Positions 52,048 through 61,391 are shown, counted from the stretch's first letter. The stretch is 64,000 nt of DNA from DASUSH01 sp963785155 (GCA_963785155.1 CAWAUB010000004.1:186001-250000); one strand, 5' to 3'. Program-made: numbers and translations. The notes: generated by a model not told the origin, from the letters alone.

Positions 52048-53505
52048 TCAGCGGACGCGGACCCGCAGCGGCGCGTCGAGCTCGCGGCTCCAGCGGTCGG
52101 CCTCGTTTGCGCCGGCATTCGGCTCGCTGAGGATCTCCGTCGTCGTCGTGCGCAGGTGGTCCGTCGGGCTGGTGCGCGGGTCGGTGTTCGGGAGCGAGGC
52201 GGTCGAGCGGAATCCGGCCTGGCCGATGGCGAGCGCATCGCCCCAGCACTGCTGGACGTCCGGGGTCGAGTCGTCGGCGTAGAACTCGCTCGCCTGGGCC
52301 ATGAAGGACTCGGCGAACGTCGACTCGAGCCGGTCGGCCGCGAACAACGAGCCCTGACCGCCCGACCACATCCGCCACTCGGCGACGCCTGTTGCGATCG
52401 CGTCCGCGGCGCCGTCGACCGGGACCCCGCCGGGGTTCTCGGAGTTGCGGAACGTCATCCCGATCCCGGCCTCGTTCAGGTCGTGGTAGATCAGCGAACC
52501 GCCCACCGGGTGGACGCGCAGGTCGGTCGTGATGTCGTGGCGCGAGTCGTAGAAGTAGTGAGTACGTTCGGTGAGCGGCCCGCTGTTGGCGCCGACGTAC
52601 GAGCGGATCGCACGCACCGGGCCGTCGACGTTGGCGACGAAGGCGCCCTCGGAGTCGTTGAAGGTGGCCTCGCTGCGGCCGCAGTTGCCGGGCGCGAAGC
52701 TGAACTTGAAGCCGTCGAGGATCTCCGCCCCGCTCGCCTTGCCGGCGCGGATCCGCAGGTCGTCGAACATCCAGCGGTCCGAGAAGCCCGCCTCGTAGGA
52801 GTCGGTGCGGATCCTGGAGCTCTCCGGATTCGGCCCGTCGGCCCGCCTGTACGTGGTCTTGTAGTCGCCGCTCGCAAGCTCGAAGTCGTAGGAGACGTAG
52901 TCCTCGCCGGCCGAGCGGGCACGCCCTCGCGACGAATAGAGGTAGACGAACGACTTACCGCCGCCGAGCGGATCCGACAGCTCCACCCGCTCGCCGCGGG
53001 AGGCCTTGACGCCGCCCGGCGTGCCGGCCCGCCGCGGCGCCCGCTCGCCGGCGTCGGCCGCCATGAAGACGACCTCGTCCCCGGCATCGACGTCCGGATC
53101 GGGGTCCGCGCCGACGAACGTATCCGGATCGGCGTACTGCGACGCGGTGGCGCCGGTGGCCTGGGTGCCGTAGACGGTCCCGGGCACGCCCGCCGTCGTG
53201 TTGTTCGGCGGGTTGATCCCGAAGTCGACCGTGACCCGCTCGTCGACCTGGACCGGGATCCGGTCCCAGCCGCGGCGGCCGCGGTGGGCGTACGCGACGA
53301 CTCGGTCAGGGGCGAGGCCGCGTAGCTCGCCGAGATCAGAGCCGGTCAGGACGATGGGCTCGCCTGGACGTTCGGCCGCTAAAGCGCTCGGAGCTGCGAG
53401 GCTGAGGGCGGCGAGAACCAAGCAGGCCAAGGACGCAGGGATATCGGCGCCGGGAGCGTGCTTGCGTCGCACGTGACCAAGCCGATATCCCGAGGACGCC
53501 GGCAT
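52048..53505 (-). CDS. Secreted protein of unknown function
   Basis: 485 residues from ATG 53505, or 474 from GTG 53472, which gives a better signal peptide (R-R-K then a hydrophobic run ending S-A-L-A-A). The mature part is mostly beta with many aspartates and tyrosines (V-V-F-M-A-A-D-A-G, Y-D-S-R-H-D-I-T-T-D-L) and one C-terminal cysteine. It is not repetitive and belongs to no family I recognise. A 10-bp inverted repeat spans the start region. Confidence 0.65.
   Translation of the reverse strand: MPASSGYRLGHVRRKHAPGADIPASLACLVLAALSLAAPSALAAERPGEPIVLTGSDLGELRGLAPDRVVAYAHRGRRGWDRIPVQVDERVTVDFGINPPNNTTAGVPGTVYGTQATGATASQYADPDTFVGADPDPDVDAGDEVVFMAADAGERAPRRAGTPGGVKASRGERVELSDPLGGGKSFVYLYSSRGRARSAGEDYVSYDFELASGDYKTTYRRADGPNPESSRIRTDSYEAGFSDRWMFDDLRIRAGKASGAEILDGFKFSFAPGNCGRSEATFNDSEGAFVANVDGPVRAIRSYVGANSGPLTERTHYFYDSRHDITTDLRVHPVGGSLIYHDLNEAGIGMTFRNSENPGGVPVDGAADAIATGVAEWRMWSGGQGSLFAADRLESTFAESFMAQASEFYADDSTPDVQQCWGDALAIGQAGFRSTASLPNTDPRTSPTDHLRTTTTEILSEPNAGANEADRWSRELDAPLRVRVR
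53439..53490. repeat. Inverted repeat at start of secreted protein gene
   Basis: GGATATCGGC and GCCGATATCC are perfect 10-bp arms separated by 32 bases. The right arm lies just upstream of GTG 53472 on the minus strand and the left arm inside the signal-peptide codons. It could be an operator or an mRNA hairpin across the start. Confidence 0.4.
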
Positions 53506-53524
53506 GCGCTGGTTATCGCCGTCC

Positions 53525-54628
53525 TCAGGCGACGTCGCGGAGCTTCTGGGCTTCCGCCAGGGATTGAAGCTTCTTCAGCGACTGGTTCTCGATCTGGCGG
53601 ATCCGCTCGCGGGTGACGTTGAAGGTGCGGCCGACCTCGTCGAGCGTGCGGGGGTGCTCGCCGCCGAGGCCGTAGCGGAGCTCGAGCACGCGGCGCTCGC
53701 GGTAGGAGAGGTTCTCGAGCGCCTCGCGGAGCGCCTCCTTGGTGAGGATGTCGACGGCGCGGTCGTAGGGGGACTCGGCCTTCTCGTCGGCGATGAACTG
53801 GCCGAACTCCGACTCCTCCTCGTCGCCGACCGGCTTCTCGAGCGAGACCGGGGCCTGCGCCGAGCGCTTGATCGAGTCGACCTCCTCGGGGTCGATCCCG
53901 GTGACCTCGGCGATCTCGTCGGGGGTCGGCTCGCGGCCGAGCTCCGTGACGAGCTTGCGCTCCGCGCGGCCGATCTTGTTCAGCTTCTCGACGACGTGGA
54001 CCGGGATGCGGATCGTGCGCGCCTTGTCGGCGAGCGCGCGGGCGATCGCCTGGCGGATCCACCAGGTCGCGTAGGTGGAGAACTTGAAGCCCTTGCGGTA
54101 GTCGAACTTCTCCGCGGCGCGGACGAGGCCGAGCGTGCCCTCCTGGATCAGGTCGAGGAAGGGCAGTCCCTGGTTGCGGTAGTTCTTGGCGATCGAGACG
54201 ACGAGGCGCAGGTTCGACTCGACCATCTTCTGCTTCGCGTCGAGGTCGCCGCGCTCGATGCGCTTCGCCAGGTCGACCTCCTCCTGGGCGGTGAGCAGGC
54301 GGACCTTGCCGATGTCCTTGAGGAACAGCTGGAGGCTGTCCGTCGTCATGTCCGGCTTCAGGTCGAGCGCGGTCTGCTTGCGGCGGCGGCCGCGCTTGCC
54401 GTCGGCGACCGGGGTCTCGGGCGACGGCGCCTGGGCCGGGTCGCGGTCCTCGACCAGCTCGATGCCGTTCTTCTCGATGTGGCCGTAGAGCTCCTCGATG
54501 TCGCCCTCGTCGACATCGACCTCGGAGACCGCGGAGGCGATCTCCCCATAGCTCAGAACGCCCACCTGCTGGCCCTTCGCGAGAAGGCCCTTGACCTCCT
54601 CAAGCTCCTGAAGCTCCGTGACTAGCAT
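53525..54628 (-). CDS. rpoD: Principal RNA polymerase sigma factor
   Basis: 367 residues. Region 1.1-like acidic N-terminus; region 1.2 (D-S-L-Q-L-F-L-K-D-I-G); region 2 (N-L-R-L-V-V-S-I-A-K, F-L-D-L-I-Q-E-G, T-Y-A-T-W-W-I-R-Q-A-I); region 3; and region 4 (L-D-E-V-G-R-T-F-N-V-T-R-E-R-I-R-Q-I-E). It is the SigA/RpoD primary sigma. The start ATG has GAAGGACGAGG upstream. The promoter at 54756-54783 has a palindrome in its spacer. Confidence 0.96.
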   Translation of the reverse strand: MLVTELQELEEVKGLLAKGQQVGVLSYGEIASAVSEVDVDEGDIEELYGHIEKNGIELVEDRDPAQAPSPETPVADGKRGRRRKQTALDLKPDMTTDSLQLFLKDIGKVRLLTAQEEVDLAKRIERGDLDAKQKMVESNLRLVVSIAKNYRNQGLPFLDLIQEGTLGLVRAAEKFDYRKGFKFSTYATWWIRQAIARALADKARTIRIPVHVVEKLNKIGRAERKLVTELGREPTPDEIAEVTGIDPEEVDSIKRSAQAPVSLEKPVGDEEESEFGQFIADEKAESPYDRAVDILTKEALREALENLSYRERRVLELRYGLGGEHPRTLDEVGRTFNVTRERIRQIENQSLKKLQSLAEAQKLRDVA

Positions 54629-54755
54629 CCTCGTCCTTCCGGCCTCTTACTGAAGTCTCTACGTGGGCTCATTGCCTATCGGTTCAGTCACGCCGAGCCC
54701 TTAGTCGAGGCCGTTTCTCCGGCCGTCCCTGGCATGAGGCCACAAGCGTGAGCCA

Positions 54756-54783
54756 ATCGTAGTGCTTCACTTTTTGAAGTCAA
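54756..54783 (-). promoter_or_regulatory. sigA promoter with palindromic operator in spacer
   Basis: On the minus strand TTGACT, 16 bases, TACGAT. The plus-strand element GTGCTTCA-N5-TGAAGTCA (54762-54782) fills the spacer and touches both boxes. Its arms match 14 of 16 bases with the element in the hxlR promoter at 50773-50793. The rest of the 249-bp gap to 54877 shows no other clear signal. Confidence 0.6.
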
Positions 54784-54877
54784 CCACCTGCAAGCTGCGT
54801 TCCGTGCAGCCCCTTCTTGAACACGTCGCGAGAGGCGTTGTTCCGCCCCGTCCGATGCGGGGTGTGACAATGCAGGC

Positions 54878-55218
54878 GTGAGCGAAGGCGGTACGGATCG
54901 TGAGGACGCCGAGATCCTCGGCAGCCTCCCCCGCACCCGGCCCGGGCGACGCAGCCCGAGACGCGACGAGGCAGCGGAGAAGCGCGAGCGCGCGGCTGCC
55001 CGTGCGCGCGAGTCGGGCGATGCCGCGAACCGAGCCGCCGCCGAAGGCCGAGGCAGACGCGCCCGGCCGCAGCCGCGCAATCGGATCCGGGAGCCGCGGA
55101 CGCGCTGGCCGGGGTCGCCCGCGCCGGCGTCGGTGTCGCGAGCGGCGTGGTCGGGCTGGGCCTGCGGGCCACCGGAGGGGTGCTGAAGACGATCCGGGAC
55201 ACGGTCGAGCGACGTTGA
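54878..55218 (+). CDS. Small protein with hydrophobic C-terminus (frameshifted)
   Basis: The N-terminal part (M-S-E-G-G-T-D-R-E-D-A-E-I-L-G) is basic and alanine/arginine-rich. The hydrophobic C-terminus (A-L-A-G-V-A-R-A-G-V-G-V-A-S-G-V-V-G-L-G) ends R-D-T-V-E-R-R in another frame. Two extra bases or one missing base between about 55040 and 55090 would join them to about 112 residues. Possibly co-transcribed with the YihY gene 84 bases on. Function unknown. Confidence 0.5.
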
Positions 55219-55302
55219 GCCGCGTGGAGAGCGGAGCGCGCAGACCCCGGTCCCGCCGCTGACCCCGGGCCACAAACCGAATCGCGGGAGCTCTTCCAGC
55301 GA

Positions 55303-56167
55303 ATGGGTCGCGGCGTCTGGGTCTACCTGCGCGCCTTCTGGCAGCGGGCCTACCGGGAGGGGATCACCGGGCTCGCCGGCATGGTCGCCTTCAACCTGAT
55401 GCTCGCGCTCTTCCCGTTCGCGCTGCTCGTCCTCTTCATCTTCGGCCAGGTGATTCAGAGCCCGACGATCGAGGACAGCGTCATCACCGACCTGGAGCGA
55501 CTTTTCCCGGCCGCCAGCAGCGACACGCTGGAGAACACGCTCGCCAACATCCGCGAGAGCTCGACCACGATCGGCGTGCTCGCGATCTTCGGTGCGATCT
55601 GGATCGGCACCTCGTTCTGGGGCGCGATGGACACGGCGTTCTGCCGCATCTACCACGTCGAATGCCGCAGCTGGGTCGCGCAGAAGCGCTTCGCCCTCGG
55701 GATGCTCGTCGTGACGGTGTTCTTCTTCGCCTCGACGGTGATGATCCCGATCCTCGAGAGCGCCTTCATCGGGACCGCGGAGGACCTCCCGCTCGGGCTC
55801 GGGCGAGCTCAGCTTCCTGCCGAACCTGGTCCTCCTGTTCGGCGCCCTGCTGATCACCTTCGTGATCGCCTGCATCATCTACTACTTCGTCCCGAAGGGA
55901 CACATGCCGTGGCGCGCGGTCTGGCCGGGGGCGATCTTCCTCACCATCACCGCCGGCATCGCTCAGTGGGTCTTCCCCGTCTACCTGAGCGAGATCGCGA
56001 CCGTCCGGGAGATCGGCGGCGCGATCGGCTTCTTCCTGATCGCGCTGATCTGGTTCTACCTGCTCGCCCTGGGAATCCTCGCCGGCGCCGTGATCAACGC
56101 CCTGCGCCACGAGGTGGACCGCACGGGCACCCTCGTCGAGGGCTACCACGCGATTCGGTACGGCTAG
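55303..56167 (+). CDS. YihY/BrkB-family membrane protein (frameshifted)
   Basis: About 287 residues after correction. The family start is W-V-Y-L-R-A-F-W-Q-R-A-Y-R-E-G, with G-M-V-A-F-N-L-M-L-A-L-F-P-F and six membrane helices. One extra G near 55800 (CTCGGGCGAG) separates the first 165 residues from the rest, which reads F-L-P-N-L-V-L-L-F-G and ends with the K/R-P-x-type tail of the family. Older names such as ribonuclease BN are misleading; the role is unknown. Confidence 0.8.
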
Positions 56168-56179
56168 GGCCAGCCGGGA

Positions 56180-58637
56180 CTACTTCACCTTTTCGCAGTT
56201 CTTCCCGATCTCGTCCTGCGGATCGGCGTTGACGGTGTCGGGGCCCTTGCCGCAGCTGACCACGTCGGTCTCGCCGTCCGCGGCCTCGACCTTGTCCTTG
56301 CCGCGGCCGCCGAAGACCGAGTCGTTGCCGGCCTCGCCGTCGAGCTTGTCCTTGCCCTTGCCGCCACGGATGATGTCGTCGCCGTCGCCGCCTGAGACGT
56401 CGTCGTCATTGTCGCCGCCCGCGACCTCGTCGTCACCGAGGCCGCCCATCAGGCGGTCGTCGCCGAGGCCGCCCGTGATCAGGTCGTCGCCGGCGAGGCC
56501 GTCGATCACGTCCGCCTGTTCGGTGCCGTCGATCGAGTCGTCGGAGTCGGTGCCGCCCGGCGGGGTCTGATCGCCTCCGCCACCACCGTCGCCTTCACCG
56601 CCACCGCTGTCACCGCCGCCGTCACCGCCCGGAGCGGGGTCAGCCGGGGCGGGAGTCGTGTCGACCGAGAATGCCTGCGTCTTCGTGTCGGTGTTGCTCG
56701 CCACGTCGGTCGCCCTGACCCGGAACGTCCAGTTGCCGTCGGCGAGGTTCGAGGCGGGCTGGTGCGAACCCGCCGCGGAGCAGGCGGCGAAGTTGGCGCC
56801 GCCCTGGTCGACCGAGCACTCGACCGTCGAGCCGGGCTCGGCGGTGAAGCCGAAGGTGGGTCGCTGGTTGTTTGTCGGGCCGGTCGGGCCGGAGGTGATC
56901 GAGAGGCTCGGTGGGATCGTGTCGACGGTGAAGTTGCGGCTCGCCGGGGTCGGGTCGGTGTTGTTGGCGGCGTCCTTCGCCCGCACCGAGACGGTGTAGG
57001 GCCCGTCGCTCAGTGCCGGGCTCGGGGTGTGGGTGTCGCCAGGGCCCGAGCAGGGCGTCGCGAAGTCCGCCGGCTGGCCCTGGGCCACCAACGAGCACTG
57101 GAAGGTGGATCCCGCCTCGTTCGAAGAGAACCCGAAGGTGGGGGTCGTGTCGTTGGTGATCGCCCCGTCGGCCGGCCCGCTGTCGATCGTGGTCTCGGGG
57201 GGCGCTTCGTCCAGGTTCGCCGAGACGAGCTTGGTCGTCCCGCTCGCGCGCTCGTAGACATCGGCAGCGCTGTCGGTGTCGGCGCTGACCAGCTGCTCCG
57301 CCGTGCTGAAGAAGACCTTCGAGCCGTCGCTCGAGGCGCCGCTGAAGGTGACGGCGATGCCGCCGTTGCCGTTGATCTCGCCCGCCGAGACGCGCGTCGT
57401 CGTCCCGCCCGAGCGCTCGTAGACGTCCTGCGAGCTGTCGGTGTCGGCGCTCACCAGCTGCTCGGCTGTGGTGAAGAAGACCTTCGAGCCGTCGCTCGAG
57501 GCGCCGCTGAAGGTGGCGGCGATGGCGCCGTTGCCGTTGATCTCGCCCGCCGAGACGCGCGTCGTCGTCCCGCCCGAGCGCTCGTAGACGTCCTGCGAGC
57601 TGTCGGTGTCGGCGCTCACCAGCTGCTCGAATGTGATGAAGAAGACCTTCGAGCCGTCGCTCGAGGCGCCGCTGAAGATGGCGGCGAGCTCGCCGTTGCC
57701 GTTGATCTCGCCCGCCGAGACGAGCGTCGTCGTCCCGCCCGAGCGCTCGTAGAGGTCCTGCGAGCTGTCGGTGTCGGCGCTCACCAGCTGCTCGGTTGTG
57801 TTGAAGAAGGCCTTCGAGCCGTCGCTCGAGGCGCCGCCGAGGACGGCGTTGTTGGCGCCGTTGCCGTTGATCTCGCCCGCCGAGACGAGCGTCGTCGTCC
57901 CGCCCGAGCGCTCGTAGATGTCGGGGAAGATGTCAGTGTCGGCGTTGACCAGCCGCTCGTCCGTGGTGAAGAACACCTTCGAGCCGTCGCTCGAGGCCCT
58001 GCTGAAGGAGGCGTTGTTGGCACCGTTGCCGTTGATCTCGCCCGCCGAGACGAGCGTCGTCGTCCCGCCCGAGCGCTCGTAGAGGTCCTGCGAGCTGTCG
58101 GTGTCGGCGCTCGACCAGCTGCTCGGCTGTGACGAAGAAGACCTTCGAGCCGTCGCTCGAGGCGCCGCTGAAGGAGGCGTTGTTGGCGCCGTTGCCGTTG
58201 ATCGCGCCCGCCGAGACGCGCGTCGTCGTCCCGCCCGAGCGCTCGTAGAGGTCCTGCGAGCTGTCGGTGTCGGCGCTCACCAGCTGCTCCGTTGTGCTGA
58301 AGAAGGCCTTCGAGCCGTCGCTCGATATGCCGTTGAGGACGGAGGCGATGCCGCCGTTGCCGTTGATCTCGCCCGCCGAGACGCGCGTCGTCGTCCCGCC
58401 CGAGCGCTCGTAGACGTCGGTGGACGCGTCGGTGTCGGCGCTCACCAGCTGCTCCTGCGTGTGGAAGAACACCTTCGAGCCGTCGCTCGAGGCCCTGCTG
58501 AAGGAGGCGGCGATGGCGCCGTTGCCGTTGATCTCGCCCGCCGAGACGCGCGTCGTCGTCCCGCCCGAGCGCTCGTAGAGGTCCTGCGAGCTGTCGGTGT
58601 CGGCGCTGACCAGCTGCGACAACGTGGTGAAGAACAC
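56180..58637 (-). CDS. Tandem-repeat/Ig/RTX secreted-type protein (5'-truncated, frameshifted)
   Basis: About 819 residues. Nine 55-residue repeats (G-S-K-V-F-F-x-T, E-Q-L-V-S-A-D-T-D, V/L-Y-E-R-S-G-G-T-T) are followed by two Ig-like domains with F-Q-C-S and E-C-S-V motifs. A glycine/aspartate linker and RTX calcium-binding nonapeptides (G-G-x-G-D-D-x-x) then end in N-C-E-K-V-K. One extra G near 58110 shifts the frame. The gene begins inside a repeat 16 bases from the glpX stop, without any signal peptide, so its 5' part is missing from this sequence. Confidence 0.7.
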
Positions 58638-58650
58638 CTTCGAGCCGTCC
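57240..58650. repeat. Nine tandem 165-bp coding repeats
   Basis: Units of 165 bp (55 codons) with highly similar sequence; the marker ACCAGCTGCTC recurs near 57289, 57454, 57619 and so on to 58608. The array ends abruptly beside the glpX stop codon. Near-identical units make both unequal recombination and assembly collapse likely. Confidence 0.85.
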
Positions 58651-58653
58651 GTC

Positions 58654-59670
58654 CTACCCGTACCGCTCGCCGACGACCTCGCGCAGCTTCGCGCGGTCGT
58701 GGCGGGCCTTGACCTCGCGCACCGTCCCGGAGCGTGAGCGCATCACCAGGGACTCGGTCGTCGCGCGGCCGCCGGAGACGTAGCGGACGCCCTGGAGGGT
58801 GTCGCCGTCGGTGACGCCGGTGGCGGCGAAGAAGACGTCGTCGCCGCTGATCAGGTCGTCGACATTGAGCACGCGGTCGAGGTCGTAGCCGGCGTCGACC
58901 GCTTCCTTGCGCTCCTCGTCGGTGCGCGGCCAGAGGCGGCCGAGCAGCTGGCCGCCGAGGCTCTTGATCGCCGCGGCGGAGAGGACTCCCTCGGGCGTGC
59001 CGCCGATTCCCCAGAGCAGGTCGACGCCGCTGCCCTCGGTGACGGCGATCATCGCCGCGGAGACGTCGCCGTCGGAGATGAAGCGGATCCGCGCGCCGAC
59101 CTCGCGCAGCTCCTCGACGCCCTCGGCGTGGCGCTCGCGGTCGAGCATGATCACGGTCACGTCGCCCGGGGTCGTGCCCTTCTTCTCGGCGACGTTGCGG
59201 ACGACGTCGGAGAGCGAGTCGTCGAGGCTCAGGCAGTCGGCGATCGCCGGCGAGCCGGCGAGCTTCTCCATGTAGACGCAGGGGCCAGGGTCGAACATGG
59301 TGCCGCGCTCGGCGAGGGCGATCACGGCCAGCGCGGACGGCATTCCGCGCGCGGTGAGCGTCGTGCCCTCCAGCGGGTCGACGGCGATATCGACCTTCGG
59401 CGGGCTGCCGTCGCCGATCTCCTCGCCGTTGAAGAGCATCGGCGCCTCGTCCTTCTCGCCCTCGCCGATGACGACGATCCCGTCCATCGGCACGGTGTCG
59501 AGCATCAGCCGCATCGCGTCGACAGCGGCCTGGTCGGCGTCCTCTTTGGCGCCCTTGCCGACCCAGCGGGCGGCGGCGAGCGCCGCGGCCTCGGTCACGC
59601 GGACGAGCTCGAGGGCGAGGTTGCGGTCCGGCTTGGAGCCGGAGCGCACGTCGTGGCTGATTACACCCAC
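58654..59670 (-). CDS. glpX: Fructose-1,6-bisphosphatase class II
   Basis: 338 residues from GTG 59670. The family start P-D-R-N-L-A-L-E-L-V-R-V-T-E-A-A-A is followed by the metal-site segments G-E-G-E-K-D-E-A-P-M and D-P-L-E-G-T-T. It hydrolyses fructose-1,6-bisphosphate in gluconeogenesis. The reading frame continues upstream into a membrane protein, but that is due to an inserted base; the separate GTG start overlaps the true stop of the upstream gene. Confidence 0.92.
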   Translation of the reverse strand: MGVISHDVRSGSKPDRNLALELVRVTEAAALAAARWVGKGAKEDADQAAVDAMRLMLDTVPMDGIVVIGEGEKDEAPMLFNGEEIGDGSPPKVDIAVDPLEGTTLTARGMPSALAVIALAERGTMFDPGPCVYMEKLAGSPAIADCLSLDDSLSDVVRNVAEKKGTTPGDVTVIMLDRERHAEGVEELREVGARIRFISDGDVSAAMIAVTEGSGVDLLWGIGGTPEGVLSAAAIKSLGGQLLGRLWPRTDEERKEAVDAGYDLDRVLNVDDLISGDDVFFAATGVTDGDTLQGVRYVSGGRATTESLVMRSRSGTVREVKARHDRAKLREVVGERYG

Positions 59671-60156
59671 TAGACGGTGCCCGGCGCTTTGCGCTGCTTC
59701 TTGCCGCCGCTCTCCTGCGAGCGCAGGAATCCCGTCGCCGCCATCAGCGCGGTCGCCGAGCAGGGCGACGAAGTAGCCGTAGGTGAGGCTGACGCCGGCC
59801 TCGGCGATCTGGCTGCCGGGGCGGTCGATCAGGCCGTTGTAGAGGATCAGGATGAAGGCGGTGAAGCCGACGACCATGGTGACCTCGCCGGGCGCCCAGG
59901 AGAGCTTGTGGCCGCGGACGAGGATCCAGCCGAGGATGAGCGGCGCGAACGCCGCGGCAAGCAGGAGCCAGCGCAGGATCGGGAAGGTCTCCCAGCCGGT
60001 GCAGCTGTACTCACCCGTGCCGCAGATGAAGGCGTCGGGCGCGCCGATCTCGCGCTGCGGGTTCTCGGCCAGCTCGTACCAGGGCAGGAAGAAGAGGCTG
60101 ATGATCAGCAGGATCGAGGCCGCCCCGCCGAGGATCACGCGCCGCTCGTTCAGCAC
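59670..60156 (-). CDS. Four-helix membrane protein of unknown function (frameshifted)
   Basis: About 161 residues. Four hydrophobic segments (I-L-L-I-I-S-L-F-F-L-P-W-Y, W-L-L-L-A-A-A-F-A-P-L-I-L-G, V-V-G-F-T-A-F-I-L-I-L and Y-G-Y-F-V-A-L-L-G) with an extracytoplasmic loop containing two cysteines. One extra base near 59753 sends the frame into glpX. Corrected, the protein ends S-G-G-K-K-Q-R-K-A-P-G-T-V with a TAG at 59670-59672. Co-transcribed with glpX. Confidence 0.7.
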
Positions 60157-60232
60157 GTGAGAAATCCATCCGTTTGCGAGCCTATCCGAGTCGCGGGACG
60201 CGCGGCGCGCCTTCGCGTTAGGGTCGCCGCCG

Positions 60233-61183
60233 ATGGCAGACGCTCCGCAGAAGCGCTGGGCCCTGACGCTGCCGCTGCCGATGACCGGAATCGCGGCCAG
60301 CGAGGACGCGGTGCGCCGCGCCGAGGCCGCCGGCTACACCGACATCTGGAGCGGCGAGACGCAGGGGCCCGACGGCTTCACGCCGCTCGCGATGGCCGCG
60401 GCCTGGACGGAGAACGTCCGGCTCGGCACAGGCGTCGTCGGCGTCTACACGCGCGGCCGGGCGCTGCTCGCCCAGCAGGCCGCGTCGCTGGCAGACGCGT
60501 CGGGTGGCCGCTTCGCGCTCGGCATCGGCGCCTCCTCGGACCGGATCGTCGAGGGCTGGAACGGGATCCCGCTGGAGCGACCGCTCGCAAAGATCGAGGA
60601 GACCGTCGACTGGCTGCGCCCGGTGCTCGCCGGGGAGCGCTCGGCCGAGGGCGGTTTCAAGCTGGAGGCGGCCCCGGCCGAGCCCGTGCCAATCATCCTC
60701 GCCGCGCTGCGGGGCAAGATGCTGCGGCTGGCGGTCGAGAAGGCCGACGGCGCATTCACCAACTTCCTGCCGCTGAGCGGCCTGCCTCAGGTGAAGGAGG
60801 GGCTCGAGGGCGCCGGCCCCGACTTCGAGCTGCTCTGCCGCTTCTTCTGCATCGCGGGGCCACGCGAGCAGGCGGAGCCGCTGGCGCGGTTCATGTTCGC
60901 CTCCTACATCACCGTCCCGTTCTACGAGGCCTTCTTCCGCTGGCTCGGCCACGGCGAGGCGATCGACGAGATGGTCGAGGCCTGGGGGCGCAAGGACCGC
61001 GAGGCGGCGATCGCCGCGGCGCCCTGGGACCTGATCGAGGACACCTTCATCTTCGGCGAGCCCGACGAGATGGTCGACCGCCTGGAGGCATACGCCGACG
61101 GCGGCATCACCTGCCCCGTCATCACCCCGATCACGACGCCCGACAAGGTGGGCGAGCTGATCGAGGCGCTCGCGCCGCGCTAG
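60233..61183 (+). CDS. Luciferase-like (LLM class) flavin/F420-dependent oxidoreductase
   Basis: 316 residues of TIM-barrel luciferase-like monooxygenase fold: A-A-G-Y-T-D-I-W-S-G-E-T, V-R-L-G-T-G-V, R-F-A-L-G-I-G-A-S-S and C-terminal F-I-F-G-E-P-D-E-M. Many actinobacterial members use F420, but the cofactor cannot be fixed from motifs. ATG 60233 is divergent from the membrane protein gene. Substrate unknown. Confidence 0.88.
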   Translation: MADAPQKRWALTLPLPMTGIAASEDAVRRAEAAGYTDIWSGETQGPDGFTPLAMAAAWTENVRLGTGVVGVYTRGRALLAQQAASLADASGGRFALGIGASSDRIVEGWNGIPLERPLAKIEETVDWLRPVLAGERSAEGGFKLEAAPAEPVPIILAALRGKMLRLAVEKADGAFTNFLPLSGLPQVKEGLEGAGPDFELLCRFFCIAGPREQAEPLARFMFASYITVPFYEAFFRWLGHGEAIDEMVEAWGRKDREAAIAAAPWDLIEDTFIFGEPDEMVDRLEAYADGGITCPVITPITTPDKVGELIEALAPR

Positions 61184-61190
61184 GGGCTCC

Positions 61191-61391
61191 ATGGAGTTTT
61201 CCTATCGCGAGCGCGGCGACGGCAGCGTCGCGATCTCGCATCGGGGGCGGGTCGTGACGACGCTGCGCCGCGAATCCGCCCGGCGCTTCCTGACCAAAGC
61301 AGCGGCCGTCGACGAGGAAGAGCGCCAGCAGCTGATGGCACGAGCAACCGGGAACTTCAAGCGCGGCACTAAAGCGCGCGGGCGAGGCTGA
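61191..61391 (+). CDS. Small basic protein of unknown function
   Basis: 66 residues starting at ATG 61191, seven bases after the oxidoreductase stop. A short beta part (V-A-I-S-H-R-G-R-V-V-T-T-L-R) is followed by a helical region and a basic tail (F-K-R-G-T-K-A-R-G-R-G). The form, like a small nucleic-acid-binding domain, recurs widely in actinobacteria. The tail overlaps the convergent egtD gene by 23 bases. Confidence 0.65.
   Translation: MEFSYRERGDGSVAISHRGRVVTTLRRESARRFLTKAAAVDEEERQQLMARATGNFKRGTKARGRG

Noticed and set aside
58654..60156. Novel membrane-anchored fructose bisphosphatase fusion
   Set aside because: A separate GTG start and a natural end of the upstream protein in the neighbouring frame show this is a frameshift artefact.
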